A DNA stretch of 49,653 nucleotides from Alcaligenaceae bacterium (GTDB lineage: Bacteria > Pseudomonadota > Gammaproteobacteria > Burkholderiales > Burkholderiaceae_B): assembly GCA_947379755.1 (NCBI GenBank), contig CANCOC010000016.1, positions 1 through 49,653 on the forward strand, in the 5' to 3' direction. The translations under genes and the position numbers were made by a program. The notes beneath the pieces are model-generated. The model saw nothing but the letters and a program-made list of their open reading frames with translations. It was not told where the DNA came from and did no database searches. This document shows, piece by piece, positions 1 through 9,992 of the stretch (positions are counted from its first letter, which is position 1; each line of letters starts with the position of its first letter).

Positions 1-530
1 CGTGCCTGCAATTGCCGCACAAGATGAGTCTGGGCGACCTCATTACGCGCCACAACAAGCAGGCCAGAAGTATCTTTATCAAGGCGATGCACAATGCCCG
101 CGCGTGCGACCTGTGCAAGCTCAGGATAGCGATAGAGCAAGCCATTGAGCAAGGTACCTTGCCAGTTACCCGCTCCGGGATGGGTCACTAGACCGACAGG
201 CTTATTGACCACCACCCAGTCGGGGCTTTCGCCCATGACTTCGAATTCGATGGGTTCTGGACGGAACGCCTGGTCTTCGGGAGCAATTTGCTCAAAGACC
301 GTGATCAGATCGTCTTCGCGCATGGTCTGGCGCACCCGGGCAGGCTGCCCGTTGACCAGCACATGCCCACTTTCAATCCATGTTTGCAGGCGGCTGCGAG
401 AATGCTGAGGCACGAGTTGCGCCAGCACTTTGTCGAGCCGTTCGAGGGGCATATCTGCCGTCACACGGAAAAATTGGGGTTCTTCGTCCGAAAGATGGTC
501 TTCTTGGATAGGTATTTGGGTATCAGGCAT
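1..530 (-). CDS. rluD: 23S rRNA pseudouridine synthase RluD (3' end beyond window)
   Basis: Pseudouridine synthase of the RluA/RluD family, expected to modify helix 69 of 23S rRNA. About 176 residues are visible on the minus strand from ATG at 530; the C-terminal part lies beyond the left edge. Residues about 30-75 form an S4 RNA-binding domain. The family catalytic motif HRLDKDTSGLLV is at residues 148-159, with the presumed catalytic Asp at 151. The substrate-pocket stretch VVNKPVGLVTHPGAG is at about 107-121. The gene diverges from bamD, the common proteobacterial arrangement. RluD rather than RluC is favoured by the motif context and by the bamD neighbour. The family call is firm and the exact rRNA sites are inferred. 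Confidence 0.92.
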   Translation of the reverse strand, partial: MPDTQIPIQEDHLSDEEPQFFRVTADMPLERLDKVLAQLVPQHSRSRLQTWIESGHVLVNGQPARVRQTMREDDLITVFEQIAPEDQAFRPEPIEFEVMGESPDWVVVNKPVGLVTHPGAGNWQGTLLNGLLYRYPELAQVARAGIVHRLDKDTSGLLVVARNEVAQTHLVRQLQA

Positions 531-583
531 TTGGACTAGTCATATAATCAGCAGAGAATGCTAACACCAAGGATCATGTCGTG

Positions 584-1429
584 ATGGGCTTCCCCTCTTT
601 TAACTTGTTTCACAAACTTTCCAGCGTCACTGCTTTTGGCAAAATGCTGCTCGTTGTCACGGCCATTCTGGTCGCAGGCTGCACCACACCAGGTCAGGAA
701 TACGACCCGACAGCCAACTGGAACGCCGAACGGCTCTTCCAGGACGGCAAAGCCGAAATGAATTCGACCAACTGGAAACTGGCAAAAGAAAGGTTCCTTG
801 CTGTAGAAACTCGATTCCCTCTGGGCATCTACGCCCAGCAATCCATGATCAACCTGGCCTACAGCCAGTGGAAGGATAAAGAAACTGACCTTGCGCTGGC
901 CACGCTTGCCCGGTTCCAGCAGCAGTACCCCAACCATCCGGCAACGGATTATGTGCTGTACCTCAAGGGCATCATCAACTTCACACCACCGAGCGCCGTC
1001 TTTGCAAGCATCACCAGGCAAAATCCTGGCGAACGCGACCCAAAGGCGCTGCGTCAGTCCTATGCGGCATTCACTGAACTCCTTGAGCGTTTTCCAGAAA
1101 GTCGCTATGCGCCCGATGCGCGTAAACGCGTGTCATGGCTGGTCAACACAATGGCCGAAAACGAAAAGTTTGTCGCTCGCTACTACTACGAACGTTATTC
1201 CTATGTCGCTGCGATTAATCGTGCGCAAGTTGTGATTACAGAGTTTCAGGGCGTGCCTGCCTCCGAAGAAGCTCTTTACATCATGATGCTGTCGTACGAA
1301 AAACTTGGCATGACAGACCTGCGTAATGACACTGAGCGCGTATTACTTGCAAACTTTCCGAACACCACCCTGATTGCGAATGGCTTCCCGAACAAGTTCG
1401 CAGCGTGGGATATATTAAAGCTGTTCTAA
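584..1429 (+). CDS. bamD: Outer membrane protein assembly factor BamD
   Basis: Outer-membrane lipoprotein of the BAM complex, which inserts beta-barrel proteins. A hydrophobic signal ends in a lipobox LVAGC, with the lipidated Cys near residue 33, followed by the typical start of the mature protein (YDPTANWNAERLF). The rest is built of TPR-like helical repeats with the family stretches FPLGIYAQQSMINLAYSQWK and LERFPESRYAPDAR. Length (about 282 residues) is normal. An AAGGA Shine-Dalgarno at 569-573 serves either GTG at 581 or ATG at 584; I chose the ATG. The gene diverges from rluD and its stop overlaps the stop of the convergent helicase gene by 4 bases. Confidence 0.95.
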   Translation: MGFPSFNLFHKLSSVTAFGKMLLVVTAILVAGCTTPGQEYDPTANWNAERLFQDGKAEMNSTNWKLAKERFLAVETRFPLGIYAQQSMINLAYSQWKDKETDLALATLARFQQQYPNHPATDYVLYLKGIINFTPPSAVFASITRQNPGERDPKALRQSYAAFTELLERFPESRYAPDARKRVSWLVNTMAENEKFVARYYYERYSYVAAINRAQVVITEFQGVPASEEALYIMMLSYEKLGMTDLRNDTERVLLANFPNTTLIANGFPNKFAAWDILKLF

Positions 1430-3408
1430 GTCACGACTGCGCGGCGGCGGTAGAACTCTACCGCCTCTTCAATCGAGCGCGTACGCGCAAAAGGCGGCAG
1501 CCCTTTCCATAGCTGCTTGCCATATGGTTTATCAACCAGTCTGGCATCTCCCACCATCAACACCCCCCAATCGGTTTCACTTCGAATGAGTCGGCCTGCA
1601 CCCTGCTTGAGTGCAATAGCGGCTTCGGGTAACTGATACTCCATAAACGGATTGCCACCCAATTCCCGGCATGCCCTCAAACGGGCTTCGAGTACGGGAT
1701 CATCAGGCGGTGCAAAGGGGAGCTTATCGATCGCCACCAGCGTGAGCCTGTCGCCCGGAATATCAATGCCTTCCCAGAAACTCGCGCTTCCTACCAGCAC
1801 GGCATTGGGCAGGGTGCGAAATCTTTCGAGCAAATCACGACGTGTGCCATTGCCCTGGCGCATAATCGGCCAGGTCAGACCCGCTGCATCGTAAGCTTCG
1901 GCCAGCAAGGCCGCTACACGTTCGACTGCACGCAGTGTTGTGCACAATACAAGGGCACCTGCCTGACTTGCCTGAATCAGGGGCATCAGGGTTGCTACAA
2001 ATTGCGGTAAAAAATCTGGTGATTGTGGAGCAGGCAAATTCTGTGGCACAAACAGCAGTGCCTGATTCGCGTAGTCAAAAGGCGAGTCCATGCGCATCGT
2101 CTGCGCGTCTTCGATCCCCAGGCGCTGCGTAAAGTGCGAAAAATCTTTTTGAACAGATAAAGTAGCCGAAGTAAAGATCCAGGCCTGACCCGCCTGGCGA
2201 TAACGGGCAAAGGCTTCGGCTACGGACAGGGGCGCGGCATGCAGACGCACATGGTGCAGACCCAGCTCCACCCAGCGCACGATATTTTGCTGATCTCGGC
2301 GTGCACGCCCCACATCCCGCCCGGGACTGCCCCACTCCTGGAGCCGGCAGGACAATTGCAGACATGTGCGAGAAGCGGCCATCAGGTCGGGGTGTTTTTC
2401 TTCAACGGTTGCCAGCATTTTGACCAGTTCATCAAGTGCTGCCTGGAGGCTGTCTCTGGAGGCATCGAACACAGCCGGATCAGGAAATGCCTCAAACGTG
2501 ACGCGTCGACCTTGGATTTTTTCCAGCGCCACGCAAGCCAGACGCAATTCCTTAGCGGCAAGCTCAATACGCCGGGCCTGCTCTGACCAGTTGGTGAGCT
2601 CACGGGCATGGGCCAGGCCAGCGGTCTCGATCAGCTTGGCAAGATCGAGCAACTGATGGGTCGAGATATTGGTGCCCAGAAAGCGCGTCGCCGTATCAGG
2701 CAACTGATGCGCCTCGTCAAAGATAACGGTATCCGCAGCAGGTAACAACTCCGTCACCCCAGCATCGCGCAAGACCAGATCCGCCATGAACAAGGCATGA
2801 TTGATCACCACGACATCGGCCTCCTGCGCCTGCCGCCTCGCTTTGAGAACAAAACAGTCACGCACACGCGGACAATCCTGACCCAGGCAATTTTCACGCG
2901 TGGAAGTCACGCGTTGCCAGATTTCGGCGTCTTCTGGAACAGTTGGCAGGTCTGCACGGTCACCCGTATTCGTTTGCTGGGCAAAGATCTGGATATGACG
3001 CAGTTGCTGAACCTCGGCGCGTGACTTGAGTGCGCGATCCTCGCCCTGCTGGCGATCCAGGTGGTAATGGCAAACGTAATTGCCGCGTCCCTTGAGTAGC
3101 GCAATGGTGGCAGGCATGCCCAGCGCTTCGCGCACACCCGGCAAATCACGCGAGAACAGCTGATCCTGCAGTGTCCGGGTCCCCGTTGAGACGAGCACCT
3201 TACCCCCCCTCATCAGGGCGGGCACGAGGTACGCCCAGGTTTTACCCGTGCCGGTGCCCGCCTCTGCAACCAGCGTGCCGCGCTCGGCGATCGTGCGCTC
3301 GACAGCCTGGGCCAGTTCAATCTGGGAAGGACGCACGCGAAAGCCCGGGGCGCGTGCCGCAAGCGGGCCCTCTAGGGAAAAAATCTCTGAAATCGACGAA
3401 TCAAGCAT
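1426..3408 (-). CDS. DinG/YoaA-family ATP-dependent DNA helicase (XPD-like, Fe-S)
   Basis: Superfamily 2, XPD-type 5'-3' DNA helicase, a family involved in repair and resolution of replication conflicts. Counting from this start (the open frame extends 24 codons further upstream), Walker A AEAGTGTGKT is at about 48-57. Four cysteines at about 113, 174, 179 and 185 are placed to bind the 4Fe-4S cluster, and the DEAH box is at 231-234. The C-terminal helicase motifs include GSASFWEGID and QGAGRLIR. About 660 residues fits YoaA/DinG. I chose ATG at 3408 because sequence before it ([10 protein letters not shown]...) looks non-conserved and would run towards the tex promoter; no strong Shine-Dalgarno marks either start. 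YoaA versus DinG cannot be settled here. Confidence 0.9.
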   Translation of the reverse strand: MLDSSISEIFSLEGPLAARAPGFRVRPSQIELAQAVERTIAERGTLVAEAGTGTGKTWAYLVPALMRGGKVLVSTGTRTLQDQLFSRDLPGVREALGMPATIALLKGRGNYVCHYHLDRQQGEDRALKSRAEVQQLRHIQIFAQQTNTGDRADLPTVPEDAEIWQRVTSTRENCLGQDCPRVRDCFVLKARRQAQEADVVVINHALFMADLVLRDAGVTELLPAADTVIFDEAHQLPDTATRFLGTNISTHQLLDLAKLIETAGLAHARELTNWSEQARRIELAAKELRLACVALEKIQGRRVTFEAFPDPAVFDASRDSLQAALDELVKMLATVEEKHPDLMAASRTCLQLSCRLQEWGSPGRDVGRARRDQQNIVRWVELGLHHVRLHAAPLSVAEAFARYRQAGQAWIFTSATLSVQKDFSHFTQRLGIEDAQTMRMDSPFDYANQALLFVPQNLPAPQSPDFLPQFVATLMPLIQASQAGALVLCTTLRAVERVAALLAEAYDAAGLTWPIMRQGNGTRRDLLERFRTLPNAVLVGSASFWEGIDIPGDRLTLVAIDKLPFAPPDDPVLEARLRACRELGGNPFMEYQLPEAAIALKQGAGRLIRSETDWGVLMVGDARLVDKPYGKQLWKGLPPFARTRSIEEAVEFYRRRAVVT

Positions 3409-3513
3409 GAAAGACACCACAAATCCAGCTCGGATCATACCGCCTGAAATGGCTGAATCCTCAGCTTGTGGCAAAATCATCCGCTCGATTACACGATTAA
3501 AGTCTTTTATCCA

Positions 3514-5895
3514 ATGACCGTTTCAATTCCAGCAAAACCAGTCACCCCTGAACAAGCCCAGGCACGCATCATTGCGCAACTCGCGCAGGAACTCAACGTC
3601 CGGCCCCAGCAGGTCGCAGCCGTCATCGAACTGCTCAATGATGGCTCGACGATCCCCTTTATCGCCCGCTACCGAAAAGAAGCGACCGGCGGACTGGATG
3701 ACACCGTGCTGCGCAATCTGGATACCCGACTGATTTATCTGAAAGATCTCGAAGATCGTCGCGCGGCAATCATGCATTCGATTACCGAGCAGGGCAAACT
3801 CACAGCGGAGCTTGAGCGCGAAGTCCATCAGGCTGACACTAAACAGCGTCTGGAGGATCTGTATGCGCCTTATAAGGTCAAACGCCGCACCCGTGCGCAA
3901 ATCGCGCGAGAAGCCGGCCTGGAGCCTCTGGCAGACGGCATTCTGGCCGACCTGACCTGCGACCCCGCCGCGCTTGCAGCGGGGTACCTGAATCCGGAAG
4001 CGAGCATCAACGATGCCAAGACTGCGCTTGATGGCGCGCGCGACATTCTGGCAGAGCGGTTTGCTGAAAATGCTGACTTGCTGGCCGATATGCGCACCCA
4101 CCTCTGGACGTATGGGTATCTATATTCCAAAGTCGCGGATGGCAAAGAAGCCGAAGGCGCAAATTTTCGCGACTGGTTTGACTTCAATGAGCCGGTACGC
4201 ACCCTGCCTTCGCACCGCGTACTGGCGATGCTGCGCGGGCGCCAGCTTGGCGCGCTGGAGTTGCGCATCGGACTTGAGGCGAGTCAGGACATTCTGGTGC
4301 CTCATCCTTGCGTGGAGCGCGTGGCGCAGTTTCTCAAACTCGGTCGCGACCTGTTTGATGCAGCACCTTCAGCACGTGCAAAATGGCTGGCAGATGTCAG
4401 CCGCTGGACATGGCGCGTCAAACTGCTCACCATGTTCGAAACAGAAATGGTGACGCGCCTGCGCGAGAGCGCCGAAACCGAAGCTATCCGCGTATTCGCA
4501 GCCAACCTCAAGGACTTGCTGCTTGCAGCGCCTGCCGGTCCCAAAGCAGTGCTCGGGCTTGACCCTGGCATTCGGACCGGTGTAAAGGTTGCCGCGATTG
4601 ACCATACTGGCAAAGTCGTTGAAACCGCTACGGTCTACCCCTTTGAGCCACGTCGCGATCGCGCAGGTTCGCTTGCTACGCTTGCCATGATTGCCCGACG
4701 CCACAAGATTGAACTGGTCGCCATTGGTAATGGCACCGCTTCACGCGAAACCGAAAAGCTGGTGGGTGAGCTGATGGCAGCCCAACCTGATCTGAACCTG
4801 ACACGCGTGGTGGTCTCCGAGGCTGGCGCTTCTGTGTACTCTGCCTCAGAACTTGCTGCACTGGAATTCCCGGATCTGGATGTCAGCCTGCGTGGTGCAG
4901 CCTCGATTGCACGGCGTCTGCAGGACCCCCTGGCCGAGCTGGTCAAAATTGAACCTAAAGCAATTGGCGTTGGTCAATATCAGCACGATTTGAATCAGCG
5001 CGAACTTGCCCGGTCACTGGATGCCGTTGTCGAAGACTGCGTAAATGCTGTTGGTGTCGATGTCAACACAGCCTCTGCCGCATTGCTGGCACGCGTCTCT
5101 GGTCTGAACAGCACGCTGGCTAAAAACATTGTGAGCTATCGCGATGAAAAAGGTGTATTTCCTAATCGCAAGGCCTTGAAAGAAGTCTCGCGTTTTGGCG
5201 AAAAAGCCTTTGAACAAGCTGCAGGATTTTTGCGGATTGCCAACGGTGACAACCCTCTGGACACGTCTTCGGTTCACCCTGAGGCCTACCCAGTGGTAGA
5301 GCGGATTCTTAAAAAGATTGCTGCGGACATGAAAGATGTCATTGGCAATCGAGATCGACTCAAGGGTCTGTCACCCTCAGAATTCACCGATGAAAAATTT
5401 GGTGTGCCAACGGTAAAAGATATTCTGCTCGAACTCGAAAAACCGGGCCGCGATCCTAGACCGGAATTTAAAACGGCCACCTTCAAAGAAGGCGTTGAAA
5501 CCCTCAATGACTTGTTACCCGGCATGATTCTCGAAGGCGTGGTCACCAACGTTGCAAACTTTGGTGCCTTTGTAGACATTGGTGTGCACCAGGATGGTCT
5601 GGTACACATTTCCGCTCTGGCAGAAAAATTTGTCACAGATCCGCGCGATGTCGTGCGTGTCGGCCAGATGGTCCAGGTCCGCGTCCAAGAAGTCGACATT
5701 CCCCGCAAGCGAATCGCCCTGACGATGCGTTTGAATGACGAAGCGCCTCCTGCCAGATCCATGGGTGCACCTGGGGGTGGCGGTGGCAATACCGGAGGTG
5801 GTCAGCGAGGCGGCAACAAGCCAAACCGTAATGCTGCGCCAGAGCCTGCAGGTCAAAGCGCAATGGCCGATGCCTTTGCACGCCTGAAGCGTTAA
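3514..5895 (+). CDS. tex: Tex family RNA-binding transcription accessory protein
   Basis: Cytoplasmic nucleic-acid-binding protein of the Tex family (first linked to toxin expression in Bordetella), related to eukaryotic Spt6. The N-terminal Tex helical region includes [16 protein letters not shown] YqgF/RuvC-like domain begins near residue 346 with [19 protein letters not shown] helix-hairpin-helix part follows ([14 protein letters not shown]...). An S1 RNA-binding domain covers about 667-740. The tail is Gly/Asn-rich and low complexity ([11 protein letters not shown]). The start at 3514 gives 793 residues, close to family length; an in-frame upstream start at 3466 would add 16 unlikely residues. 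It is divergent from the helicase gene across about 105 bases. Confidence 0.95.
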   Translation: MTVSIPAKPVTPEQAQARIIAQLAQELNVRPQQVAAVIELLNDGSTIPFIARYRKEATGGLDDTVLRNLDTRLIYLKDLEDRRAAIMHSITEQGKLTAELEREVHQADTKQRLEDLYAPYKVKRRTRAQIAREAGLEPLADGILADLTCDPAALAAGYLNPEASINDAKTALDGARDILAERFAENADLLADMRTHLWTYGYLYSKVADGKEAEGANFRDWFDFNEPVRTLPSHRVLAMLRGRQLGALELRIGLEASQDILVPHPCVERVAQFLKLGRDLFDAAPSARAKWLADVSRWTWRVKLLTMFETEMVTRLRESAETEAIRVFAANLKDLLLAAPAGPKAVLGLDPGIRTGVKVAAIDHTGKVVETATVYPFEPRRDRAGSLATLAMIARRHKIELVAIGNGTASRETEKLVGELMAAQPDLNLTRVVVSEAGASVYSASELAALEFPDLDVSLRGAASIARRLQDPLAELVKIEPKAIGVGQYQHDLNQRELARSLDAVVEDCVNAVGVDVNTASAALLARVSGLNSTLAKNIVSYRDEKGVFPNRKALKEVSRFGEKAFEQAAGFLRIANGDNPLDTSSVHPEAYPVVERILKKIAADMKDVIGNRDRLKGLSPSEFTDEKFGVPTVKDILLELEKPGRDPRPEFKTATFKEGVETLNDLLPGMILEGVVTNVANFGAFVDIGVHQDGLVHISALAEKFVTDPRDVVRVGQMVQVRVQEVDIPRKRIALTMRLNDEAPPARSMGAPGGGGGNTGGGQRGGNKPNRNAAPEPAGQSAMADAFARLKR

Positions 5896-5900
5896 GCACG

Positions 5901-5948
5901 CGATTCATGACGACGGCTTTGCCAATTCGGGCCTATCGTCATGAATCG
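5901..5948. terminator. Long inverted repeat between convergent tex and arsA
   Basis: A perfect 13-base inverted repeat: the left arm CGATTCATGACGA at 5901-5913 and its exact complement at 5936-5948, separated by 22 bases that contain a small GGC/GCC pairing. It fills the 61-base gap between the stops of tex (+) and arsA (-). Its position suits a bidirectional terminator, but no T tract follows on either strand, so termination is an inference. Confidence 0.55.
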
Positions 5949-5956
5949 TTCATGTG

Positions 5957-7735
5957 TTATTGCGTGAGTAAATGATGCAAAGCCTCTATTCCGACAGGTG
6001 ACTCAGGTCGGAATGGAATTACAAACAGGTTCCGGGACAAACCCTGCTCGATACGTTTCATTTGCCTGACTTCTCCATCGAGTCTCGCCACAAGTAAAGG
6101 ATCGCGAGGTTGTGCGGCAAGAACCGAACGGTTTAATACCCACGCGTAGGGTTCGATTTTTGCCCGCCTCAAGTCCTCTTGTAAAGCCGCAGCCTGGGAC
6201 ACAGGCGTCACTTCAGGCAATGTCACCAAAATGATTCGTGTGTACTCGGGGTCCTGCAATCGCATCAGTGGAGTGACAACGTTGACAGAGGATCCTGTTT
6301 TTCTTTCAAATGTACTGAGCATTTGACGATGGTAAGTTCCTGCAGCATCCATCAGGAGCAATGAATGTCCGGTTGGTGCGGTATCAAGCACGACAAAACC
6401 ACTGCGCGCTTGCGCGACAATGTGTGAAAACGCGTGGAATACAGCCACTTCTTCAGTACATGGGGACTTCAAATCCTCTAACAACAATGCCTTTTCGTCG
6501 AAATCAAGTAAAGGTCCCTTGGTGGCCATGATTTTATCGATGTATTTTTGCGTTTCAACCCTGGGATCGATCCGGCTAACCAGAAGTCCAGGCACCTGCT
6601 CCCTGAGCGTTTCGGCCACATGCGCAGCAGGGTCTGTCGTGCTCAGATGAACCGTCTTACCCCGTTCCACCAGCCCCAGGGCCAGAACAGCTGCGATAGT
6701 TGTCTTGCCCACGCCACCTTTTCCCATGACCATAATCAGTCCATGATCCTGCTTTGCCAAGTCATCCACCAAGATACTGATCTTCTTGGCGTCAACGGTC
6801 TGAATCGACTCAGTTCTGCGGACGGAAACAACAGGTGCTTCTGCAAGCAAAGCCCTCAATGCGTCAAGACCTACGTTATCAATCGACCGCAAAGGAATTT
6901 CATCTTGCGGCAAAGCCTCCAGGTTCGCGGGCATGCTGGATAAAGCGTCATTGCCTTGTTTTTCAATCGCGCGCGCGATCGGATCATCGAACACCGTGGC
7001 ATGAAACACACCATTGATGATCAGACGCTGGTTAGATAAACCCAAGGCATTCAACTCCTGACTGGTACGGCAGGCTTCTGCCAATGCGCTTGCCTCTGGC
7101 CGGGTGACTAATATGACAGAGGTCAGTGTTGGATTGCTCAAGGCCGCCAACGCCAGGTTAAAACGCGCCTCTTGCATCTTCAGACCCGAGTGCGGTCCCA
7201 AACATGAAGCGCCCTTATCGTTGCTCGCCAAAAAACCGCTCCACGCCTTGGGCAGACTCAACAGCCGCAGGGTGTGGCCACTTGGAGCCGTATCGAACAC
7301 AACATGGTCATATTGCTGTCCCTCATCAGCGAGCATGCTGGAGAATTCGTCAAAGGACGCGATCTCTGTCGTGCAGGCACCCGACAATTGTTCCTGAACG
7401 ATCGCTTTCTCGTCTGGTGTCGCGCTGGGTCCCATCTGGGCGATGACCCGTTGGCGATACGCCTGCGCTGCAGCATCGGGGTCAATATTGATGAGCGACA
7501 AACCGGATACGCCCGGAACAGGAACCGCCTGATTACTCAATTGCACGTTGAGCATTTCGTCCAGATTGGACGCGGCATCCGTACTCACCAGCAATACTCG
7601 CTTGCCAGCGTCGGCCAAAGTAATGGCAGTCGCGGTAGAAATAGAGGTTTTGCCGACCCCGCCTTTGCCAGTAAAAAACATAAAGCGGGTTGGCTTGCAC
7701 AGCCATTTCATTTTGGACATTTTTATAAAGGGCAA
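5957..7735 (-). CDS. arsA: ArsA-type arsenite-activated ATPase (two-domain)
   Basis: Tandem P-loop ATPase of the ArsA class, which energises metalloid efflux through ArsB. Both halves are intact: Walker A GKGGVGKT at about 23-30 and 338-345, and DTAP switch motifs at 148-151 and 451-454. Three cysteines, 121 (ACTTE), 178 (SCLGP) and 426 (PCTEE), match in position and context the three metalloid-binding cysteines of plasmid R773 ArsA (113, 172, 422). The 592-residue length also matches. The start is TTG at 7735, with AAAGGGG six bases upstream; ATG at 7720 lacks such a site. No arsR, arsD, arsB or arsC is in the window, which is unusual. The gene lies 103 bases downstream of the metal ATPase gene on the same strand. 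Arsenite as the natural ligand is inferred. Confidence 0.9.
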   Translation of the reverse strand: MPFIKMSKMKWLCKPTRFMFFTGKGGVGKTSISTATAITLADAGKRVLLVSTDAASNLDEMLNVQLSNQAVPVPGVSGLSLINIDPDAAAQAYRQRVIAQMGPSATPDEKAIVQEQLSGACTTEIASFDEFSSMLADEGQQYDHVVFDTAPSGHTLRLLSLPKAWSGFLASNDKGASCLGPHSGLKMQEARFNLALAALSNPTLTSVILVTRPEASALAEACRTSQELNALGLSNQRLIINGVFHATVFDDPIARAIEKQGNDALSSMPANLEALPQDEIPLRSIDNVGLDALRALLAEAPVVSVRRTESIQTVDAKKISILVDDLAKQDHGLIMVMGKGGVGKTTIAAVLALGLVERGKTVHLSTTDPAAHVAETLREQVPGLLVSRIDPRVETQKYIDKIMATKGPLLDFDEKALLLEDLKSPCTEEVAVFHAFSHIVAQARSGFVVLDTAPTGHSLLLMDAAGTYHRQMLSTFERKTGSSVNVVTPLMRLQDPEYTRIILVTLPEVTPVSQAAALQEDLRRAKIEPYAWVLNRSVLAAQPRDPLLVARLDGEVRQMKRIEQGLSRNLFVIPFRPESPVGIEALHHLLTQ

Positions 7736-7749
7736 AGGATGACCCCTTT

Positions 7750-7767
7750 AATTTAAACGTTCTAATT
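7750..7767. promoter_or_regulatory. 18-base palindrome upstream of arsA (candidate operator)
   Basis: AATT-TA-AACGTT-CT-AATT is symmetric at 14 of 18 positions. It sits directly upstream of the arsA Shine-Dalgarno (7743-7749). AT-rich dyads at such places often bind ArsR/SmtB-type repressors, but no regulator of that family is in the window, so its function is a guess. Confidence 0.35.
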
Positions 7768-7838
7768 TTTATGAGACATGCGCTAGATCAATCGTTCGTA
7801 TCTTTTTAAAAACATGCATCGCCAGCCTGCCCAATCAA

Positions 7839-9992
7839 TTACTTGCGCAGCAACCTCATTCCATTGGCGATCACCAGGAGGCTGGCTCCCACATCCGCGA
7901 ATACAGCCATCCACATGGTGCCCAGGCCCAGCAATGTCAGGGTCAGAAAGATTGCTTTGATTCCCAAGGCCACAACAATATTCTGAATCAGAATGGTATG
8001 GGTCGCACGCGACAGAATGACGAAACGCGGAAGTTTACGCAGATCATCATCCATCAACGCAACATCTGCAGTTTCAATTGCGGTGCCGGTACCGGCAGCA
8101 CCCATGGCAAAACCAATATCTGAACGTGCTAATGCAGGTGCGTCGTTGATACCATCTCCAACCATCCCGACCGCACCGTCACCAAGCTTGCTGACAATCG
8201 CCTGGAGCTTGTCCTCCGGCATCAGATCACCATGGGTCTCGTCAATACCAACCTGGGCAGCGATAGACTTTGCAGTATGGACGTTATCGCCTGTCAGCAT
8301 GAACGTCCTGATGCCAAGCTGGTGAAGTTCAGCAATCGCTTGCCGGCTTGTTTCTTTGACCGTATCCGCCATAGCAAAAAAACCGTGCACACTGTGTTCA
8401 TCGGTCAGCAGGATGACTGTCTTACCCTGCTCTTCAAGCGCCGATAATTGTGCTTCTAATTGAAGATCGCAACGACCCAGACTATGAATCAGCCGGTGAT
8501 TGCCCAGGTGATACAGTTTGTCTCCGATGCGACCCTGAGTCCCAAGCCCTGGAAGTGCCCCGAAATCCCTCACCTCTCGCAGTGCAATGCCATCATGTTC
8601 TGCTTGCGCAAGCAAGGCAGCAGAAACCGGGTGATCTGAGCGGCTCGCCAGACTCGCGGCCAGGATGCGCACCTCGGTCTCATCCCATCCATTCAGCGAT
8701 ACAAAATCTGTCTGTACCGGTTTTCCGTAGGTAATTGTCCCCGTCTTATCGAGAGCCAGCCAGCGCAGCTTGCGCCCTTTTTCCAGGTAAACGCCACCCT
8801 TGATCAGAATGCCATGACGGGCTGCAGCGGCCAGACCACTCACAATAGTGACAGGAGTAGAAATCACCAGCGCGCAGGGGCAGGCAATCACGAGCAACAC
8901 AAGCGCCTTGTAAATCCATCCATTCCAGTTGCCATCTACCAATAGAGGCGGCAGGATCGCAACCAGTATCGCAATGACAAAAACGATGGGAGTGTAGATG
9001 CGTGCAAACTGATCTACAAAACGTTGTGTCGGTGAACGTGCACCCTGTGCCTGCTCAACTGCAAGGATGATCCGTGCAAGCGTACTGGCATCCGCTGTTG
9101 CTGTGACGACATATTCAAACGATCCAGCTTCGTTAATCGTACCGGCGAATACCTCATCACCCATAGATTTTTCTACAGGCAGACTCTCACCCGTAATCGG
9201 AGCTTGATTCAGCGTCGATTGACCACTTACGATTTTGCCATCAAGCGCAATGCGCTCACCAGGCCTGACACGGATTCGCGCATTGATTTGAACCCCAGCA
9301 GCCTCACACTCAGACCAGGAGCCATCACTTTGCAAGACGGTCGCATGCTCTGGCGTGAGCTCCATGAGCCCCTTGATCGCATGGCGCGCACGATCGAGGG
9401 ACTTCGCTTCGATCAACTCTGCCAGTGTGAATAGCACCATCACCATGGCCGCCTCGGGCCACTGACCCAGTGCCAGTGCTCCCGTTACAGCAATACTCAT
9501 CAACGCGTTAATGTTCAGATTGCCATTACTAATCGAGATCCAGCCCTTCTTATACGTGGTCAAGCCACAAATCAATACCGCAAATAGTGCCAATACTGCC
9601 GGTATCCACGAAGTGAGCCCAGCCCAGGTTGCAGACTCCGAGCCAACAGCTGCCAGGCCTGCAACCGCGAGAGGCCACCATGGCCGAATGGGCTCTGACG
9701 TTTGTTCAGGTTGTGCCGATGGACTGTTTGCAACTTCTGGTGTAAATCCTAGCGAATGCACAGCATCCAGAATGGAGGACAGGGCCTCAGCGTCATGTGT
9801 CACGAACAGCACGCGTTGCATAAGATTGAACTCAAGAGCAGTGACGCTCGCCATGCCACCGAGCTTCTTGCGCAGCAGAGTCTCTTCAGTTGGACAATCC
9901 ATCTGCATGATGCGTATGGGGGTTTGAATCTGCTGAGGACGAGATGACTGCGTGTGTTGACTGCCTGATTCTTGCTTACTGTCGTTGGGCAT
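7839..9992 (-). CDS. cadA: P1B-type heavy-metal ATPase (Zn/Cd/Pb type)
   Basis: Inner-membrane metal-exporting P-type ATPase. Counting from ATG 9992 (about 717 residues), an N-terminal HMA domain carries a single-Cys MDCPTEE motif at 31-37. The transmembrane metal site CPC is at 371-373 (VIACPCALVIST), the phosphorylation motif DKTGT at 415-419, and the hinge GDGINDAPALA is near the C-terminus, followed by two membrane helices. TGES is also present. CPC followed by ALVISTP, with MDCP in the HMA, favours Zn2+/Cd2+/Pb2+ over Cu+. TTG at 10025 would add 11 residues; ATG 9992 is preferred, with GAGCG upstream. It lies between a two-component system and arsA, all co-directional. Confidence 0.9.
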   Translation of the reverse strand: MPNDSKQESGSQHTQSSRPQQIQTPIRIMQMDCPTEETLLRKKLGGMASVTALEFNLMQRVLFVTHDAEALSSILDAVHSLGFTPEVANSPSAQPEQTSEPIRPWWPLAVAGLAAVGSESATWAGLTSWIPAVLALFAVLICGLTTYKKGWISISNGNLNINALMSIAVTGALALGQWPEAAMVMVLFTLAELIEAKSLDRARHAIKGLMELTPEHATVLQSDGSWSECEAAGVQINARIRVRPGERIALDGKIVSGQSTLNQAPITGESLPVEKSMGDEVFAGTINEAGSFEYVVTATADASTLARIILAVEQAQGARSPTQRFVDQFARIYTPIVFVIAILVAILPPLLVDGNWNGWIYKALVLLVIACPCALVISTPVTIVSGLAAAARHGILIKGGVYLEKGRKLRWLALDKTGTITYGKPVQTDFVSLNGWDETEVRILAASLASRSDHPVSAALLAQAEHDGIALREVRDFGALPGLGTQGRIGDKLYHLGNHRLIHSLGRCDLQLEAQLSALEEQGKTVILLTDEHSVHGFFAMADTVKETSRQAIAELHQLGIRTFMLTGDNVHTAKSIAAQVGIDETHGDLMPEDKLQAIVSKLGDGAVGMVGDGINDAPALARSDIGFAMGAAGTGTAIETADVALMDDDLRKLPRFVILSRATHTILIQNIVVALGIKAIFLTLTLLGLGTMWMAVFADVGASLLVIANGMRLLRK

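Noticed and set aside
543..548. TATAAT upstream of bamD as a promoter
   Set aside because: A perfect -10 hexamer, but no acceptable -35 at 16-18 bases and no extended -10, so left uncalled.
548..1021. 157-codon open frame on the minus strand
   Set aside because: Antisense to bamD; BamD has a clear lipobox and TPR pattern in the other strand.
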